From Bacillota bacterium (GTDB lineage Bacteria; Bacillota; Clostridia; Peptostreptococcales; Anaerovoracaceae), in the NCBI GenBank assembly GCA_029239605.1, contig JARBUO010000005.1, forward strand, positions 1-60,651: DNA of 60,651 nt. Reading direction: 5' to 3'. A model generated the notes under the pieces. It saw nothing but the letters and a program-made list of their open reading frames with translations. It had not been told where the DNA came from and did not search any database. The position numbers and the translations under genes are program-made. This document shows positions 1-9,257 of the stretch, piece by piece. Numbering within the stretch: the first letter of the stretch is position 1; every line of letters starts with the position of its first letter.

Positions 1-41
1 TTTTGCTGCAGCTCTAATTGACCGGCTGTGTAATCAAACAT
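1..41 (-). CDS. N-terminus of an unidentified protein (partial, runs off left edge)
   Basis: An ATG at 41 (reverse strand) is preceded by a good ribosome binding site (GGTAGGAG, 5 bases away) and opens a frame reading MFDYTAGQLELQQ before the window ends. Thirteen or so residues are too few to assign a family. The context is informative: a consensus -24/-12 sigma-54 promoter lies about 98 bases upstream, and a sigma-54 activator gene ends about 350 bases upstream. It is therefore very probably the first gene of a sigma-54-controlled operon. Confidence 0.6.
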   Translation of the reverse strand, partial: MFDYTAGQLELQQ

Positions 42-138
42 TGTTCTCCTACCTTCTTTCCTCTTAAAATCTGAAATAAGTAATGAATCAAGTGGTTGTT
101 ATGATAATATTTAAACAATCTCACGTTTCTTTATTTAA

Positions 139-153
139 GCAAGGGCTATGCCA
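139..153 (-). promoter_or_regulatory. Sigma-54 (-24/-12) promoter for the left-edge gene
   Basis: The reverse strand reads TGGCATAGCCCTTGC, matching TGGCAC-N5-TTGC with GG and GC exactly 10 bases apart. It lies 98 bases before the ATG at 41. It shares its flanks (GTTGGCATA before, TTGCTTA after) with the promoter at 27256-27270. I could not recognise enhancer-type activator sites in the AT-rich stretch 154-280. Confidence 0.8.
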
Positions 154-272
154 ACAAAATGAGCATTCATTTTATCTTTATATAATTCCAAACAAAAACA
201 AACTATTTCCAATCTATTTGATATAATATCTTTGAATTCTACAAATAACATTCCTGTTATATTGGAAAAAAG

Positions 273-319
273 CACAAAAAAAAACGGTGTACACTTTGTG
301 TACACCGTAAACTTTTTTT
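273..319. terminator. Bidirectional intrinsic terminator
   Basis: A perfect 10-bp stem (284-293 with 299-308, loop CTTTG) is flanked by an A-run on the left and a T-run on the right, so it can work on both strands. It lies just after the stop of the sigma-54 activator and insulates it from the left-edge gene. The rest of 42-397 is AT-rich non-coding sequence. Confidence 0.8.
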
Positions 320-397
320 AACAGTCATTGTACATATATGTTAACAGTTAACAATTTAACAAGCAGTTCCCCTGCTCCCGTCCATTGCTTTTGTCTA

Positions 398-1801
398 TCA
401 TATGTCAATCTTATATTTTTCAAGCTTTTTATAAAGCAGCGTTCTCGAAATATTCAGCATCCTGGCAGCTTTGCTCTTGTTCTGATCACAGAGCGCAAGG
501 GTTTTTAGAATCGCTTCTTTTTCCAAACAGCTTTTCCGCTCGATCAGCGGCTTGCTGATATCCTCATAATCCGACATTCTGGGGTTGTAGACGACTTGCT
601 TCTCCCGGTCTTCAAGATGATCTTCCACGGCAAAAGCTGACAGATCCAGCACATCCCTGCGAGATGCGTTGATCGCTCTTTCGATGAGATTTTGCAGTTC
701 TCTTACATTGCCCGGCCAATCTTTATTTTGAAGGTAAGACCGTGCTTCTTTCGTAATGCCTTTAATATTTCTCCCCATCTGCTTATTCAGCTTTTGAATA
801 AAGGTTTCTGTAAGCAGCGGAATATCCTCTCTTCTCTTTCTGAGTGGAGGAATAGAAATGGTCATGATATTGAGCCGATAGTACAGATCTTCGCGAAACA
901 TACCTTCCCGAATCATTTCCTGAAGAGAAACATTGGTGGCTGCGATGACACGAGCATCGACAGTAATACTTTCACTGGTCCCCAGGCGTTCAATTTCTTT
1001 TTCCTGAAGAACACGAAGGAGCTTGGGCTGCATGGATAAGTGAAGGTGGTTGATTTCATCCAGAAAAATGGAACCAAGATGTGCTTTTTCAAACTTGCCG
1101 CGTTTTCCGCCCTTTTTACCTCCGGTAAAGGTACCTTCTTCATATCCAAAAAACTCTGATTCCAGCAAATTTTCCGGTATGGCAGAGCAATTCACTTTTA
1201 CAAAAGGAAATATACTTCTTGTACTGCAGCTATGTATGGAATGGGCAACAAGTTCTTTTCCGGTTCCGGTTTCTCCTTTGATCAACACTGTGGAATTGGA
1301 GGAACCGGCAAAATAGATTTGCTCCTTCAGGCGCTTAATGGCATCGCTCTCCCCTATGATATCCTCAACACAGTACCTGGCCCCGCTGCGCCTTTTTAAT
1401 TCCCCTTTCAGGAATTCATATTCCGCTGTAATTGACTCCATTTTTTCCAGGAAAGCATAGGCCTGGTCCACGCTCAGAAAGCTTGAAGAGATAAAACATC
1501 CGACGACTTCATCACCATTAAAGATGGGCATGTAAGTCATAATACCCGGCAAATCTTTGCCGTTCTTTGTTTTGATAAAAACGTCACCGCTGACGGCTTT
1601 TCCGGTTTTGATAGCGGTAATCGCCCGCGATCCTTCAATGAGATCATGGTTAAAGCTGCCGATGGCAGTTTCCCGCGGAATACCCGTATCTTCTTCCCAG
1701 CGTTTATTCACATAAACGTATTTCGCATACTTATCCGTGACAGCTATAATTCCAGCCTGCTCAAAGATCAGTTCTACGCACTTTTCAGGTAAAATGGCCA
1801 T
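398..1801 (-). CDS. Sigma-54-dependent transcriptional activator (PAS, AAA+, Fis HTH)
   Basis: Enhancer-binding activator for RNA polymerase-sigma-54, 467 aa. An N-terminal PAS-like sensor (about 10-115) precedes an AAA+ domain with Walker A GETGTGKE (176-183), Walker B SIFLDE (244-249), R-finger region and WPGNVREL, then a Fis-type helix-turn-helix (KSKAARMLNISRTLLYKKL) at the C-terminus. The sigma-54-contacting loop reads GTFTGG (223-228) instead of the usual GAFTGA. There is no receiver domain, so it should answer to a ligand or redox state through PAS. I chose the ATG at 1801, preceded by GGGGTG. A longer GTG frame from 1864 lacks a ribosome binding site and begins at about the expected transcription start. 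Likely targets are the sigma-54 promoters at 139-153 and 27256-27270 (inference). Confidence 0.9.
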   Translation of the reverse strand: MAILPEKCVELIFEQAGIIAVTDKYAKYVYVNKRWEEDTGIPRETAIGSFNHDLIEGSRAITAIKTGKAVSGDVFIKTKNGKDLPGIMTYMPIFNGDEVVGCFISSSFLSVDQAYAFLEKMESITAEYEFLKGELKRRSGARYCVEDIIGESDAIKRLKEQIYFAGSSNSTVLIKGETGTGKELVAHSIHSCSTRSIFPFVKVNCSAIPENLLESEFFGYEEGTFTGGKKGGKRGKFEKAHLGSIFLDEINHLHLSMQPKLLRVLQEKEIERLGTSESITVDARVIAATNVSLQEMIREGMFREDLYYRLNIMTISIPPLRKRREDIPLLTETFIQKLNKQMGRNIKGITKEARSYLQNKDWPGNVRELQNLIERAINASRRDVLDLSAFAVEDHLEDREKQVVYNPRMSDYEDISKPLIERKSCLEKEAILKTLALCDQNKSKAARMLNISRTLLYKKLEKYKIDI

Positions 1802-1868
1802 GACGTTCACCCCACAACAATAAAAGTTAACCGCCGATGAAATAACATTGCTGTTGCCAGTCACAGTT

Positions 1869-1897
1869 ATCTTACTATGAAAAATCCGTTATTGCAA
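1869..1897 (-). promoter_or_regulatory. Sigma-A promoter of the sigma-54 activator gene
   Basis: Reverse strand TTGCAA, 17-base spacer, TAAGAT. It lies in the 108-base gap between the MBL hydrolase stop and the activator and implies a 5' leader of about 60 bases before the ATG at 1801, which supports that start. Confidence 0.55.
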
Positions 1898-1909
1898 TGC
1901 GAACTTTAT

Positions 1910-2848
1910 TCATCGCGCTGTGCATTCTTCTCCAATGATCGCCTTGATAATTTGTCTTCCATTGATTTCAAACGCTTCCAGCGGCTGCTGATTTTGTATC
2001 ATATTGTGCCAATATTCTTCCTGATATTCCTGATAGATTTCTTCTTCCGTCATTCCCCTGTCATATCGGTTTACGATAAAGTCCCTGCATTCGTCTGCCG
2101 CCGCTTTGGCAAAAGTCCAATAATCCTCTTTAAAGGGATCCGATATGCTTCCGTAATGAGGCACAATGATACGATCCGGCCCAAGCTGCCGTCCTTTTTC
2201 GATGGAACGAATCGTGTTGCGGTATCCCTTCAACATCGCCATCATGATTTCACCTTGGGGCGTGAGGCATCCCATTGTTTCTGCTGAAAACAAGATCCTT
2301 TTCTCAGTGAGATAGAAGCTGAGCGAACAATCTGTATGGCCGGGGGTTTCCATCACCTGCAGAGTAAGACCGCCAAGGTTTATGAGATCCCCTTCCCGGG
2401 CTACATGATCTACTAAAATATTTGCTTCATCGTATGAAACCCTGATATCTTCCGGTTCCAAACCGTATTCAGCAAGCTGCGGGGATTTGCGATACATTTC
2501 ACCTGCAGTCATGGACAGGTCCCGTATTACATTCCTTGCACTCTGTTTCCTGAGAACATTTTGCGCGTGCTGCGCTCCGGTCGAAACAGCACAGGGCCAC
2601 GCTTTCTTCAGGTAAGGAAGTCCTCCCATGTGGTCATAATGACTGTGCGTTAATAGGATATAGTTCAGTTCTCGATCACCAAGCACCTGCCGTATGTTTT
2701 TTACAAGACGGTCACCGCAAAAGGCCATTCCGCAATCAAGAACAGCGGTCTTTTCCTGTCCCATAATGAGAATTACTTCCCCTCCGGGGCCGGCGGTAAC
2801 CCGCTTTATTCCATCAGGGTATTGAAATCGTTCCGCAAGCTGGATCAT
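1910..2848 (-). CDS. MBL-fold metallo-hydrolase
   Basis: A 312-aa single-domain metallo-beta-lactamase-fold protein. The binuclear zinc signature THSHYDHMGG is present (about residue 85), followed by a histidine in ETPGHTDCS, SAETMG, and a late PHYG histidine, so the metal site looks complete. The family hydrolyses thioesters, lactones or phosphodiesters; the substrate cannot be told from sequence. It starts 4 bases after the RarD-like transporter stop and is probably co-transcribed with it. Confidence 0.85.
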   Translation of the reverse strand: MIQLAERFQYPDGIKRVTAGPGGEVILIMGQEKTAVLDCGMAFCGDRLVKNIRQVLGDRELNYILLTHSHYDHMGGLPYLKKAWPCAVSTGAQHAQNVLRKQSARNVIRDLSMTAGEMYRKSPQLAEYGLEPEDIRVSYDEANILVDHVAREGDLINLGGLTLQVMETPGHTDCSLSFYLTEKRILFSAETMGCLTPQGEIMMAMLKGYRNTIRSIEKGRQLGPDRIIVPHYGSISDPFKEDYWTFAKAAADECRDFIVNRYDRGMTEEEIYQEYQEEYWHNMIQNQQPLEAFEINGRQIIKAIIGEECTAR

Positions 2849-2852
2849 TCTG

Positions 2853-3905
2853 TCACTCCTTTATCGCTTTTCTGCTCTCCTTAATTTCCCCGGCGGTGAA
2901 AACCGCAAGCCCGATCCAAATCAAGGCGAAGGTAACCATCTGAGCACCTTCAAATTTCTCATGATACAGGAAAATGCCGAGGAGCAAAGTCAGAGACGGT
3001 GAAATGTATTCCGTTACCCCCAGTGTTATCAGACTTACACGATTGGCGGCCATGGCAAATAAGAGCAGCGGTGTTCCTGTCAAAACTCCTGCCAGCGCCA
3101 GCAAGCCCCATTGATATGGTTCAGCAGTTGTGAAGGCTCCCTTTCCGGTTATTTCGTAATAAAGAATCATTCCAAAGGCAAATGGTACCAAAAACATGGT
3201 CTCGTACAGCAATGCAAGCACTGCATCAAGCTGATATCTTTTTTTGATCGCTGCATAGGTGGCAAAGGATATAGCAAGGGTCAGCGCAATGCCTGGGATC
3301 TGCCTGTAATACACCAGTATTACGGCAACTCCAGCACAGGCAAAGAGAAAGGCCGCCATTTTGTAAGCGTTTAACCGTTCCTTGAAAAAGGCCACACCAA
3401 AGATTCCTACAATCAGAGGTTCTATGTAATACCCAATACTGGTCTGGATCAAATAGCCGCTATTCACTGCCCAGATGTAGATTCCCCAATTTAAGGAGAT
3501 CAACAGCCCTGCAAAAAAGAAGGTGCCTATAATCCCCTTTCGCTTCAGCGGCTCCAGCAGTCCCTGGCGTTTATAAATGCACAGCCCCAAGAACAGTGCA
3601 TAAAAGAATGCAAGGAGGATCCGATAGAAGAGAATCAGAATGGGGTCGATGGCCTCAAGTGATTTCCAGTAGATCGGAAGAATTCCCCACAAGACAGCGC
3701 AGAGAATTGCAAATGCCGCACCTTGTCTGCTTCTAAGACGAAAAAAATTACGAATTCCGGAAAAGCTCCGGGACCTGGGGTCCTTTCTTTCAGCAGCATG
3801 ATGGAAAGAGGCGGTATCATTTCTTTCGTGAGCATTGTTGAAAGAGGCGGAAGAATGCTCCGCCTCTTGAATTTTAATATATTTTTTCTTTTTTCTTTGA
3901 CTCAA
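2853..3905 (-). CDS. rarD: EamA/RarD-family membrane transporter with repeat-bearing N-terminal extension
   Basis: A drug/metabolite-transporter superfamily permease, 350 aa, with about ten hydrophobic segments from residue 62 onward and the RarD-like opening AAFAILCAVLWGILPIYWK. RarD proteins are usually near 300 aa; this one has about 55 extra hydrophilic residues at the N-terminus, containing a 12-aa unit duplicated in tandem. The frame opens with TTG at 3905, 6 bases after the ilvB stop, with only a weak GGTG upstream. No internal ATG, GTG or TTG gives a shorter protein that keeps the first membrane segment, so I keep TTG. The substrate is unknown. It lies at the end of the ilvC-ilvB transcript. 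Confidence 0.8.
   Translation of the reverse strand: MSQRKKKKYIKIQEAEHSSASFNNAHERNDTASFHHAAERKDPRSRSFSGIRNFFRLRSRQGAAFAILCAVLWGILPIYWKSLEAIDPILILFYRILLAFFYALFLGLCIYKRQGLLEPLKRKGIIGTFFFAGLLISLNWGIYIWAVNSGYLIQTSIGYYIEPLIVGIFGVAFFKERLNAYKMAAFLFACAGVAVILVYYRQIPGIALTLAISFATYAAIKKRYQLDAVLALLYETMFLVPFAFGMILYYEITGKGAFTTAEPYQWGLLALAGVLTGTPLLLFAMAANRVSLITLGVTEYISPSLTLLLGIFLYHEKFEGAQMVTFALIWIGLAVFTAGEIKESRKAIKE
3784..3855 (-). repeat. Two 36-bp tandem repeats in the rarD N-terminal extension
   Basis: Units 3784-3819 and 3820-3855 match at about 27 of 36 positions and encode two 12-aa copies of the form xxxASFxxAxER. They lie in the hydrophilic extension before the first membrane segment. Confidence 0.75.
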
Positions 3906-3911
3906 TTTTTA

Positions 3912-5579
3912 TTACACCAGCGTTTCTGTAAGTAATTGATTGTTGATGGCTTCTCCCGGGGGCACAATGGGTGCTACATTTTCATCAATAAAAATTTCGC
4001 ATGCAATGACCGTTCCCCGGCCGGATTTCTTTGCTTCTTCCAAGGCTCGGATCAGCTCATCCCGTTCTCTTACGAGACATCCGTCAAGACCAAATGCTGA
4101 TGCAAGTTTATCATATTCTATGACGTCAGGCAAGTCTGTGGCGGAATATCTTTGTTCAAAGAACAATTTCTGCCATTGCCGAACCATTCCAAGGGTATGA
4201 TTTTTCACGATAATGGAAATAATCGGCAGCTTTTGAGCTGATACGGTAGCGAGCTCATTGAGGTTCATACGAAAGCTTCCATCACCGCTGATATGCACCA
4301 CTCGTTTGTCTGGATTTCCGATCTGCGCGCCGATTGCAGCGCCTAATCCGAAACCCATGGTGCCCAAACCTCCGGACGAGATGAATGTTCTCGGCTTTCT
4401 GAAAGGCCACTTCTGAGCAGTCCACATCTGGTGCTGTCCAACATCCGTGGCTAGGATCACGTCATCACCAAGAACCTCGTTAATGATTTCGAAAAGATTA
4501 TCGGGTCCAAGCGTGGTTTTGTTTTCTTTCTTCGTCTTTTTCCACGTATCAATCCGTTCATTCCATTCTTTTCGTTCAGTCTTCTGAATGAGTGGAAGCA
4601 ACGCCTGCAGTGCGCTTTTCACATCACAACGGACGCAGTAGTCATACCTCATATTTTTTCCAAACTCAGCAGGGTCAATATCGATATGTATGATCTTCGC
4701 CCCTCGGGCAAAGCGTGCCGTATCACCGGTAACCCGGTCGCTGAATCGTGCTCCCACAGCGATAATCAAGTCACTGTGGTGAACAGCCATATTCGCTTCT
4801 TTCTGTCCGTGCATCCCGACCATTCCCAAAGAAAGCGGATCTCTTCTGTCAAAGGACCCCATACTCATCAGCGTCGTAATAACCGGCAGATCAGACGCAT
4901 GGGCCAGCTCAGTCAGTTCCTCCGATGCGTCAGCAATGATCACACCGCCTCCCGCATAGATGACAGGCTTTTCTGCCGCATTGATTTCATCTGCAATGGA
5001 GCGGATCAAATCCATATCGGCAGGAGGGCAGCAGCGCTCAATCTCCATGGGAAGACTTGGTTCATATTCTCCAAGCTCTACCATAAGATTTTTCGGAACA
5101 TCAACCAGCACCGGACCAGGCCGGCCGCTGGCGGCGATTCGAAAAGCATTTCTGATATTGGGTGCAAGTTCCTCGACCGTTCGGCAGAAAAAACTGTGCT
5201 TTGTAATCGGCAATGTAACGCCGACAATATCTACTTCCTGAAAGGAATCTTTTCCGATGAGATTAATAGGGACCTGACCGGTAATGACCACCATCGGACT
5301 GGAATCCATATATGCGGTGGCAATTCCTGTAACGGTATTCGTTGCCCCCGGACCGCTGGTTGCAAAGCAGACACCTACTTTTCCAGTGGATCTGGCATAA
5401 CCGTCCGCGGCATGGGTTGCCCCCTGCTCATGGCTGGTTAAGATATGTTTGATTCTGTCCTGATAATCGTATAAAGCGTCATAGAGGGGCATGATCTGAC
5501 CGCCCGGATAACCGAAAATGGTATCAACCTTCTGCTCCAAAAGGCATTCCATTATTATTTTAGATCCCTTTAACTGCAT
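3912..5579 (-). CDS. ilvB: Acetolactate synthase large (catalytic) subunit
   Basis: A ThDP-dependent enzyme of branched-chain amino acid synthesis: condenses pyruvate with pyruvate or 2-oxobutyrate. At 555 aa it is full length. It shows the N-terminal ThDP-binding glutamate region (GYPGGQIMPLYDAL, SHEQGATHAADGYAR), the central FAD/Rossmann domain, and the C-terminal ThDP motif HISGDGSFRMNLNELAT. AGGTGAG precedes the ATG. It follows ilvC in one operon (69 bases apart). No ilvN/ilvH regulatory subunit gene lies next to it. Confidence 0.93.
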   Translation of the reverse strand: MQLKGSKIIMECLLEQKVDTIFGYPGGQIMPLYDALYDYQDRIKHILTSHEQGATHAADGYARSTGKVGVCFATSGPGATNTVTGIATAYMDSSPMVVITGQVPINLIGKDSFQEVDIVGVTLPITKHSFFCRTVEELAPNIRNAFRIAASGRPGPVLVDVPKNLMVELGEYEPSLPMEIERCCPPADMDLIRSIADEINAAEKPVIYAGGGVIIADASEELTELAHASDLPVITTLMSMGSFDRRDPLSLGMVGMHGQKEANMAVHHSDLIIAVGARFSDRVTGDTARFARGAKIIHIDIDPAEFGKNMRYDYCVRCDVKSALQALLPLIQKTERKEWNERIDTWKKTKKENKTTLGPDNLFEIINEVLGDDVILATDVGQHQMWTAQKWPFRKPRTFISSGGLGTMGFGLGAAIGAQIGNPDKRVVHISGDGSFRMNLNELATVSAQKLPIISIIVKNHTLGMVRQWQKLFFEQRYSATDLPDVIEYDKLASAFGLDGCLVRERDELIRALEEAKKSGRGTVIACEIFIDENVAPIVPPGEAINNQLLTETLV

Positions 5580-5648
5580 ACTCTCACCTATTTCTATTCC
5601 TTATTTTTATGATTCAGCATATCAGGAATACAATGTGATATTCCCTGT

Positions 5649-6668
<1,020 letters not shown>

Positions 6669-6740
6669 TCAAGATAATTTTTGTCCGATTAATTTGTTGT
6701 ACCATCACAATTTTTTGTGTTAAAAATTAGATATTAATAT

Positions 6741-6769
6741 ATTGTACTACTAGGTCTCCGGTCAGTCAA
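6741..6769 (-). promoter_or_regulatory. Sigma-A promoter of ilvC-ilvB
   Basis: Reverse strand TTGACT, 17-base spacer, TACAAT. The leader to ilvC is about 90 bases, with one short CACAA/TTGTG hairpin. I see no T-box and no leader peptide rich in branched-chain codons. Confidence 0.7.
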
Positions 6770-6796
6770 GGTAAAACGAGGAAATAATTGTACAGC

Positions 6797-6839
6797 AAAA
6801 AGGAATTGCAGGTCGATTAACTCCTTACAATTCCTTTTT
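6797..6839. terminator. Intrinsic terminator after the Gly/Cys-rich gene
   Basis: A 12-bp stem (6797-6808 with 6828-6839) ending in A and T tracts. It separates the small gene at 6899-7228 from the ilvC promoter on the same strand. Confidence 0.7.
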
Positions 6840-6898
6840 GTCATCATATGGGATTTTTAATACAGCGTTCAAAGGTTGGTGCTTCTTGCAGCCTTCCA

Positions 6899-7228
6899 TT
6901 AGAAGAGGCCGAAAAAGCCACCGCCATCCTTTCCGCAGCCCTGATTATTCTGGAACAGGAAGAAGATCAGGATCAGAATAAGTAACCAGCCGCCGCCGAA
7001 GCCGTTGTTGTCACAGCATTCGTCTCTGCAACCACCGCCGCCGAAGCCACCCAGGCCGCCGAAGCCGCCAAATATGTTTGTTCCGCCGCAAAGCAAGAAT
7101 ACGATGAGCAGGATTGGGAGCCATTCTCCCCAGCCCGACTCGTTTTCTCTGTCGCAATCACAGTCATCATATCTGTCCTTATCAAAACAGCGATCCCTGT
7201 CAATGCTTTGTTTTAATTCATCGCCCAC
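6899..7228 (-). CDS. Small Gly/Cys-rich protein with two hydrophobic segments (unknown function)
   Basis: 109 aa. A charged Cys/Asp N-terminus (RCFDKDRYDDCDCDRENE) is followed by a hydrophobic segment (LPILLIVFLLCGG), a Gly/Phe-rich stretch, a CRDECCDNN cysteine cluster, a second hydrophobic segment (WLLILILIFFLF) and a Gly-rich tail. The make-up recalls small YjcZ-like spore-associated proteins, but I cannot assign it to a family. Start choice: GGAGGTG lies 8 bases before a GTG at 7228. The ATG at 7243 has no ribosome binding site and overlaps that Shine-Dalgarno sequence, so GTG is preferred. The possible sigma-K-like promoter upstream would fit late sporulation. Confidence 0.65.
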   Translation of the reverse strand: MGDELKQSIDRDRCFDKDRYDDCDCDRENESGWGEWLPILLIVFLLCGGTNIFGGFGGLGGFGGGGCRDECCDNNGFGGGWLLILILIFFLFQNNQGCGKDGGGFFGLF

Positions 7229-7264
7229 CTTATACACCTCCATGGAAAGACATTACAATTTCTA

Positions 7265-7292
7265 TATAATATGTGGCGATCTATATTTTGGT
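7265..7292 (-). promoter_or_regulatory. Possible sigma-K-like sporulation promoter
   Basis: Reverse strand CATATTATA fits the mother-cell -10 pattern CATANNNTA, with an AC dinucleotide about 17 bases upstream. The -35 requirement is loose, so this is only suggestive. No convincing sigma-A promoter was seen in 7229-7373. Confidence 0.3.
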
Positions 7293-7373
7293 TCCTTGCC
7301 TGCTGCCAGTACTTTAACACCTAAGTTCTTAAATTGCCGCCGGGTAATGCCAAGTTTCAGGAGTTACAGATTA

Positions 7374-8273
7374 CTAGCGAATTTTTTCAATTAAAGCCTG
7401 CATATCATCGGGAAGCGGTGCTTCCATTTCCACAAAAGCCCCTGTTACAGGATGACGGAAGGACAGATACCTGGCATGGAGTGCCTGCCTTTCGATGAGC
7501 CATACAGAAGCCTCTCCGTAAAGTACGTCCCCAACCACCGGATGACCGATATGGGACATATGCACACGGATCTGATGCGTACGTCCGGTTTCCAAAAGCA
7601 GTTCCACCAGAGTATATCCCCGTGCAAAACGTTCCAGAACCCTATAATGAGTCACAGAGGGGTATCCCTCTTCTTTGACGGCTCTCTTCACCCGATCCTC
7701 ATGTTCCTTGTCAATAGGAAGATCTACCGTTCCCTCTTCCTCTTGGATGATGCCTTTCACAACAGCAACATATTTTTTCACCACAGTATTCTCAATCATC
7801 TGCTTTTGCATATCGTCCTGACAGTGAGAATTCTTGGCAACGATCAGGAGTCCGGAGGTATCCATATCCAACCGGTTGATAAACCGTATTTTGAAGTTTT
7901 TCTTATTTTCCAGCATATAGTTCATAATGCCGTTTGCCAGCGTCCTGCAGGGATGGCCTTTGGTAGGATGCACCACGTAACCGGGCTGTTTGTTGACAAT
8001 GAGAAGATCTTCATCTTCATAAACCACAGAAATCGGAATCTGCTCAGGCTCAAAATGACTGTTTTCCTGCGGCAGTTCAACGGTTATAAAATCACCGATG
8101 TTGCCCGTTGCATACATTTTAACCGGGCTGCCGTTAAGCCTGACATACTCTCCGGCCTTCAGTTTGTTCATCAGTCGGGTGGAAAACCCAAAATTACGTT
8201 TTAAGAGCTCCTTAATGCGGAGCTCAGTTTCATTTTCCTTTATTATATATTCAAATTTGTTTGCTTGACTCAT
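7374..8273 (-). CDS. RluA-family 23S rRNA/tRNA pseudouridine synthase
   Basis: Isomerises uridine to pseudouridine in structured RNA. 299 aa: an N-terminal S4-like RNA-binding domain (about 15-75), then the catalytic domain with the RluA signature FINRLDMDTSGLLIVAKN, where the Asp of RLD is the nucleophile, and the C-terminal ETGRTHQIRVHMSHIGHPVVGD. It is the RluD/YlyB-like type, but which uridine it modifies cannot be read from sequence. It starts 50 bases after the NAD kinase stop and is probably co-transcribed. Confidence 0.9.
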   Translation of the reverse strand: MSQANKFEYIIKENETELRIKELLKRNFGFSTRLMNKLKAGEYVRLNGSPVKMYATGNIGDFITVELPQENSHFEPEQIPISVVYEDEDLLIVNKQPGYVVHPTKGHPCRTLANGIMNYMLENKKNFKIRFINRLDMDTSGLLIVAKNSHCQDDMQKQMIENTVVKKYVAVVKGIIQEEEGTVDLPIDKEHEDRVKRAVKEEGYPSVTHYRVLERFARGYTLVELLLETGRTHQIRVHMSHIGHPVVGDVLYGEASVWLIERQALHARYLSFRHPVTGAFVEMEAPLPDDMQALIEKIR

Positions 8274-8323
8274 CTTGTTTGTTCATTTCCTTACTTTTAT
8301 AGATTGGTTCTCTTTCTGCCTTT

Positions 8324-9121
8324 TTAGAGAAATTTGCTCTTGACCTTATTCCAGAAATCATAGTTTTCAAACCGGAGGAGTTTGACGATGGATTCTGAGA
8401 ACTCCAGCAGGATTTCGTCCGGCCCGACATGGAGATACTCCATTCCATCCGGCACGATTAACAACCCCCGTTCCCCATTATATTCGGGGTTGATCCGAAT
8501 GGACAAATCGGGCGGCAGAATGATGCTTGATGTAAAAGACCGGTACGCTGTTGTATTCATAGGTGCCAAAGGAGTCAGCTGCAACAGTGTCAGTCTGGGG
8601 TCAACAATGCTTCCCCCAAGAGAATAATTGTAAGCGGTACTTCCTGCGGGGGTTGAAACCAGCACGCCGTCTCCACTGAATCGTTCAATAAAACTCTCAC
8701 CGATGGAAATATTTAAATGGATCGCTCTGGACCGTTCTCCCTTGATAAGGATTTCATTCAGGCCTTTATAGACAAATCTTTGATTTCCGACAGTAACCTC
8801 TGCCTTTACGGTTTTCAGATGCTGGATCTCATATCTTCCCTGCTTATACCGAAAGATGAATTCGTCCAGCCCGTCGGGATGAAGCTCCTGAAAAAATCCA
8901 AGATGCCCTGTATTGATTCCGATAAAAGGAATCTCCGGGAAATCGTATTTATGCAGTGTTTCTAAAAAGGAGCCGTCTCCGCCGATGCAGATGATCAGTT
9001 CCGCATTGGGATCAAATTCCCGCGGAACGACGAAATCACTTTTTTCCAGTTTCCGTCTGAGCAGTTTCTTAGTTTCTCTGGACAATACGGTATCGTTTGC
9101 AAAAACATTGATGATTTTCAT
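8324..9121 (-). CDS. nadK: NAD kinase
   Basis: Phosphorylates NAD to NADP with ATP or polyphosphate. 265 aa, the usual clostridial length. The invariant CIGGDGSFLETLHKY (about residue 50), the NE of GLNEILIKG, and GDGVLVSTPAGSTAYN are all present. I chose the ATG at 9121 because GAGGAGG precedes it by 9 bases; the longer frame to 9226 runs into the pepF terminator. Followed by the RluA gene. Confidence 0.93.
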   Translation of the reverse strand: MKIINVFANDTVLSRETKKLLRRKLEKSDFVVPREFDPNAELIICIGGDGSFLETLHKYDFPEIPFIGINTGHLGFFQELHPDGLDEFIFRYKQGRYEIQHLKTVKAEVTVGNQRFVYKGLNEILIKGERSRAIHLNISIGESFIERFSGDGVLVSTPAGSTAYNYSLGGSIVDPRLTLLQLTPLAPMNTTAYRSFTSSIILPPDLSIRINPEYNGERGLLIVPDGMEYLHVGPDEILLEFSESIVKLLRFENYDFWNKVKSKFL

Positions 9122-9225
9122 CAGCGTTTTCCTCCTCATCTCAACAAAACCAGCTTTGATACTTCCACCAGGGAACCTAACCACCTGCGGAATCCATTGT
9201 CTGAAATTCAAATTCAGAAAGAGCA

Positions 9226-9252
9226 ATCGGGGCAGAACTGCTCCGCCCCGAT
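9226..9252 (-). terminator. Terminator-like hairpin after pepF
   Basis: A GC-rich stem (9226-9233 with 9245-9252) right after the pepF stop at 9258. The T-run on the reverse strand is broken, so termination may be partial and allow read-through into nadK. Confidence 0.5.
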
Positions 9253-9257
9253 CTATT

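Noticed and set aside
4686-5441. Long + strand frame opposite ilvB (251 aa)
   Set aside because: Antisense shadow of a well-conserved gene, with no ribosome binding site or homology that I recognise.
7300-7360. Sigma-54 promoter candidate upstream of the small Gly/Cys gene (TGGCATTACCCGGCG)
   Set aside because: The -12 element is GGCG, not TTGC; the essential GC dinucleotide is not at the right spacing.
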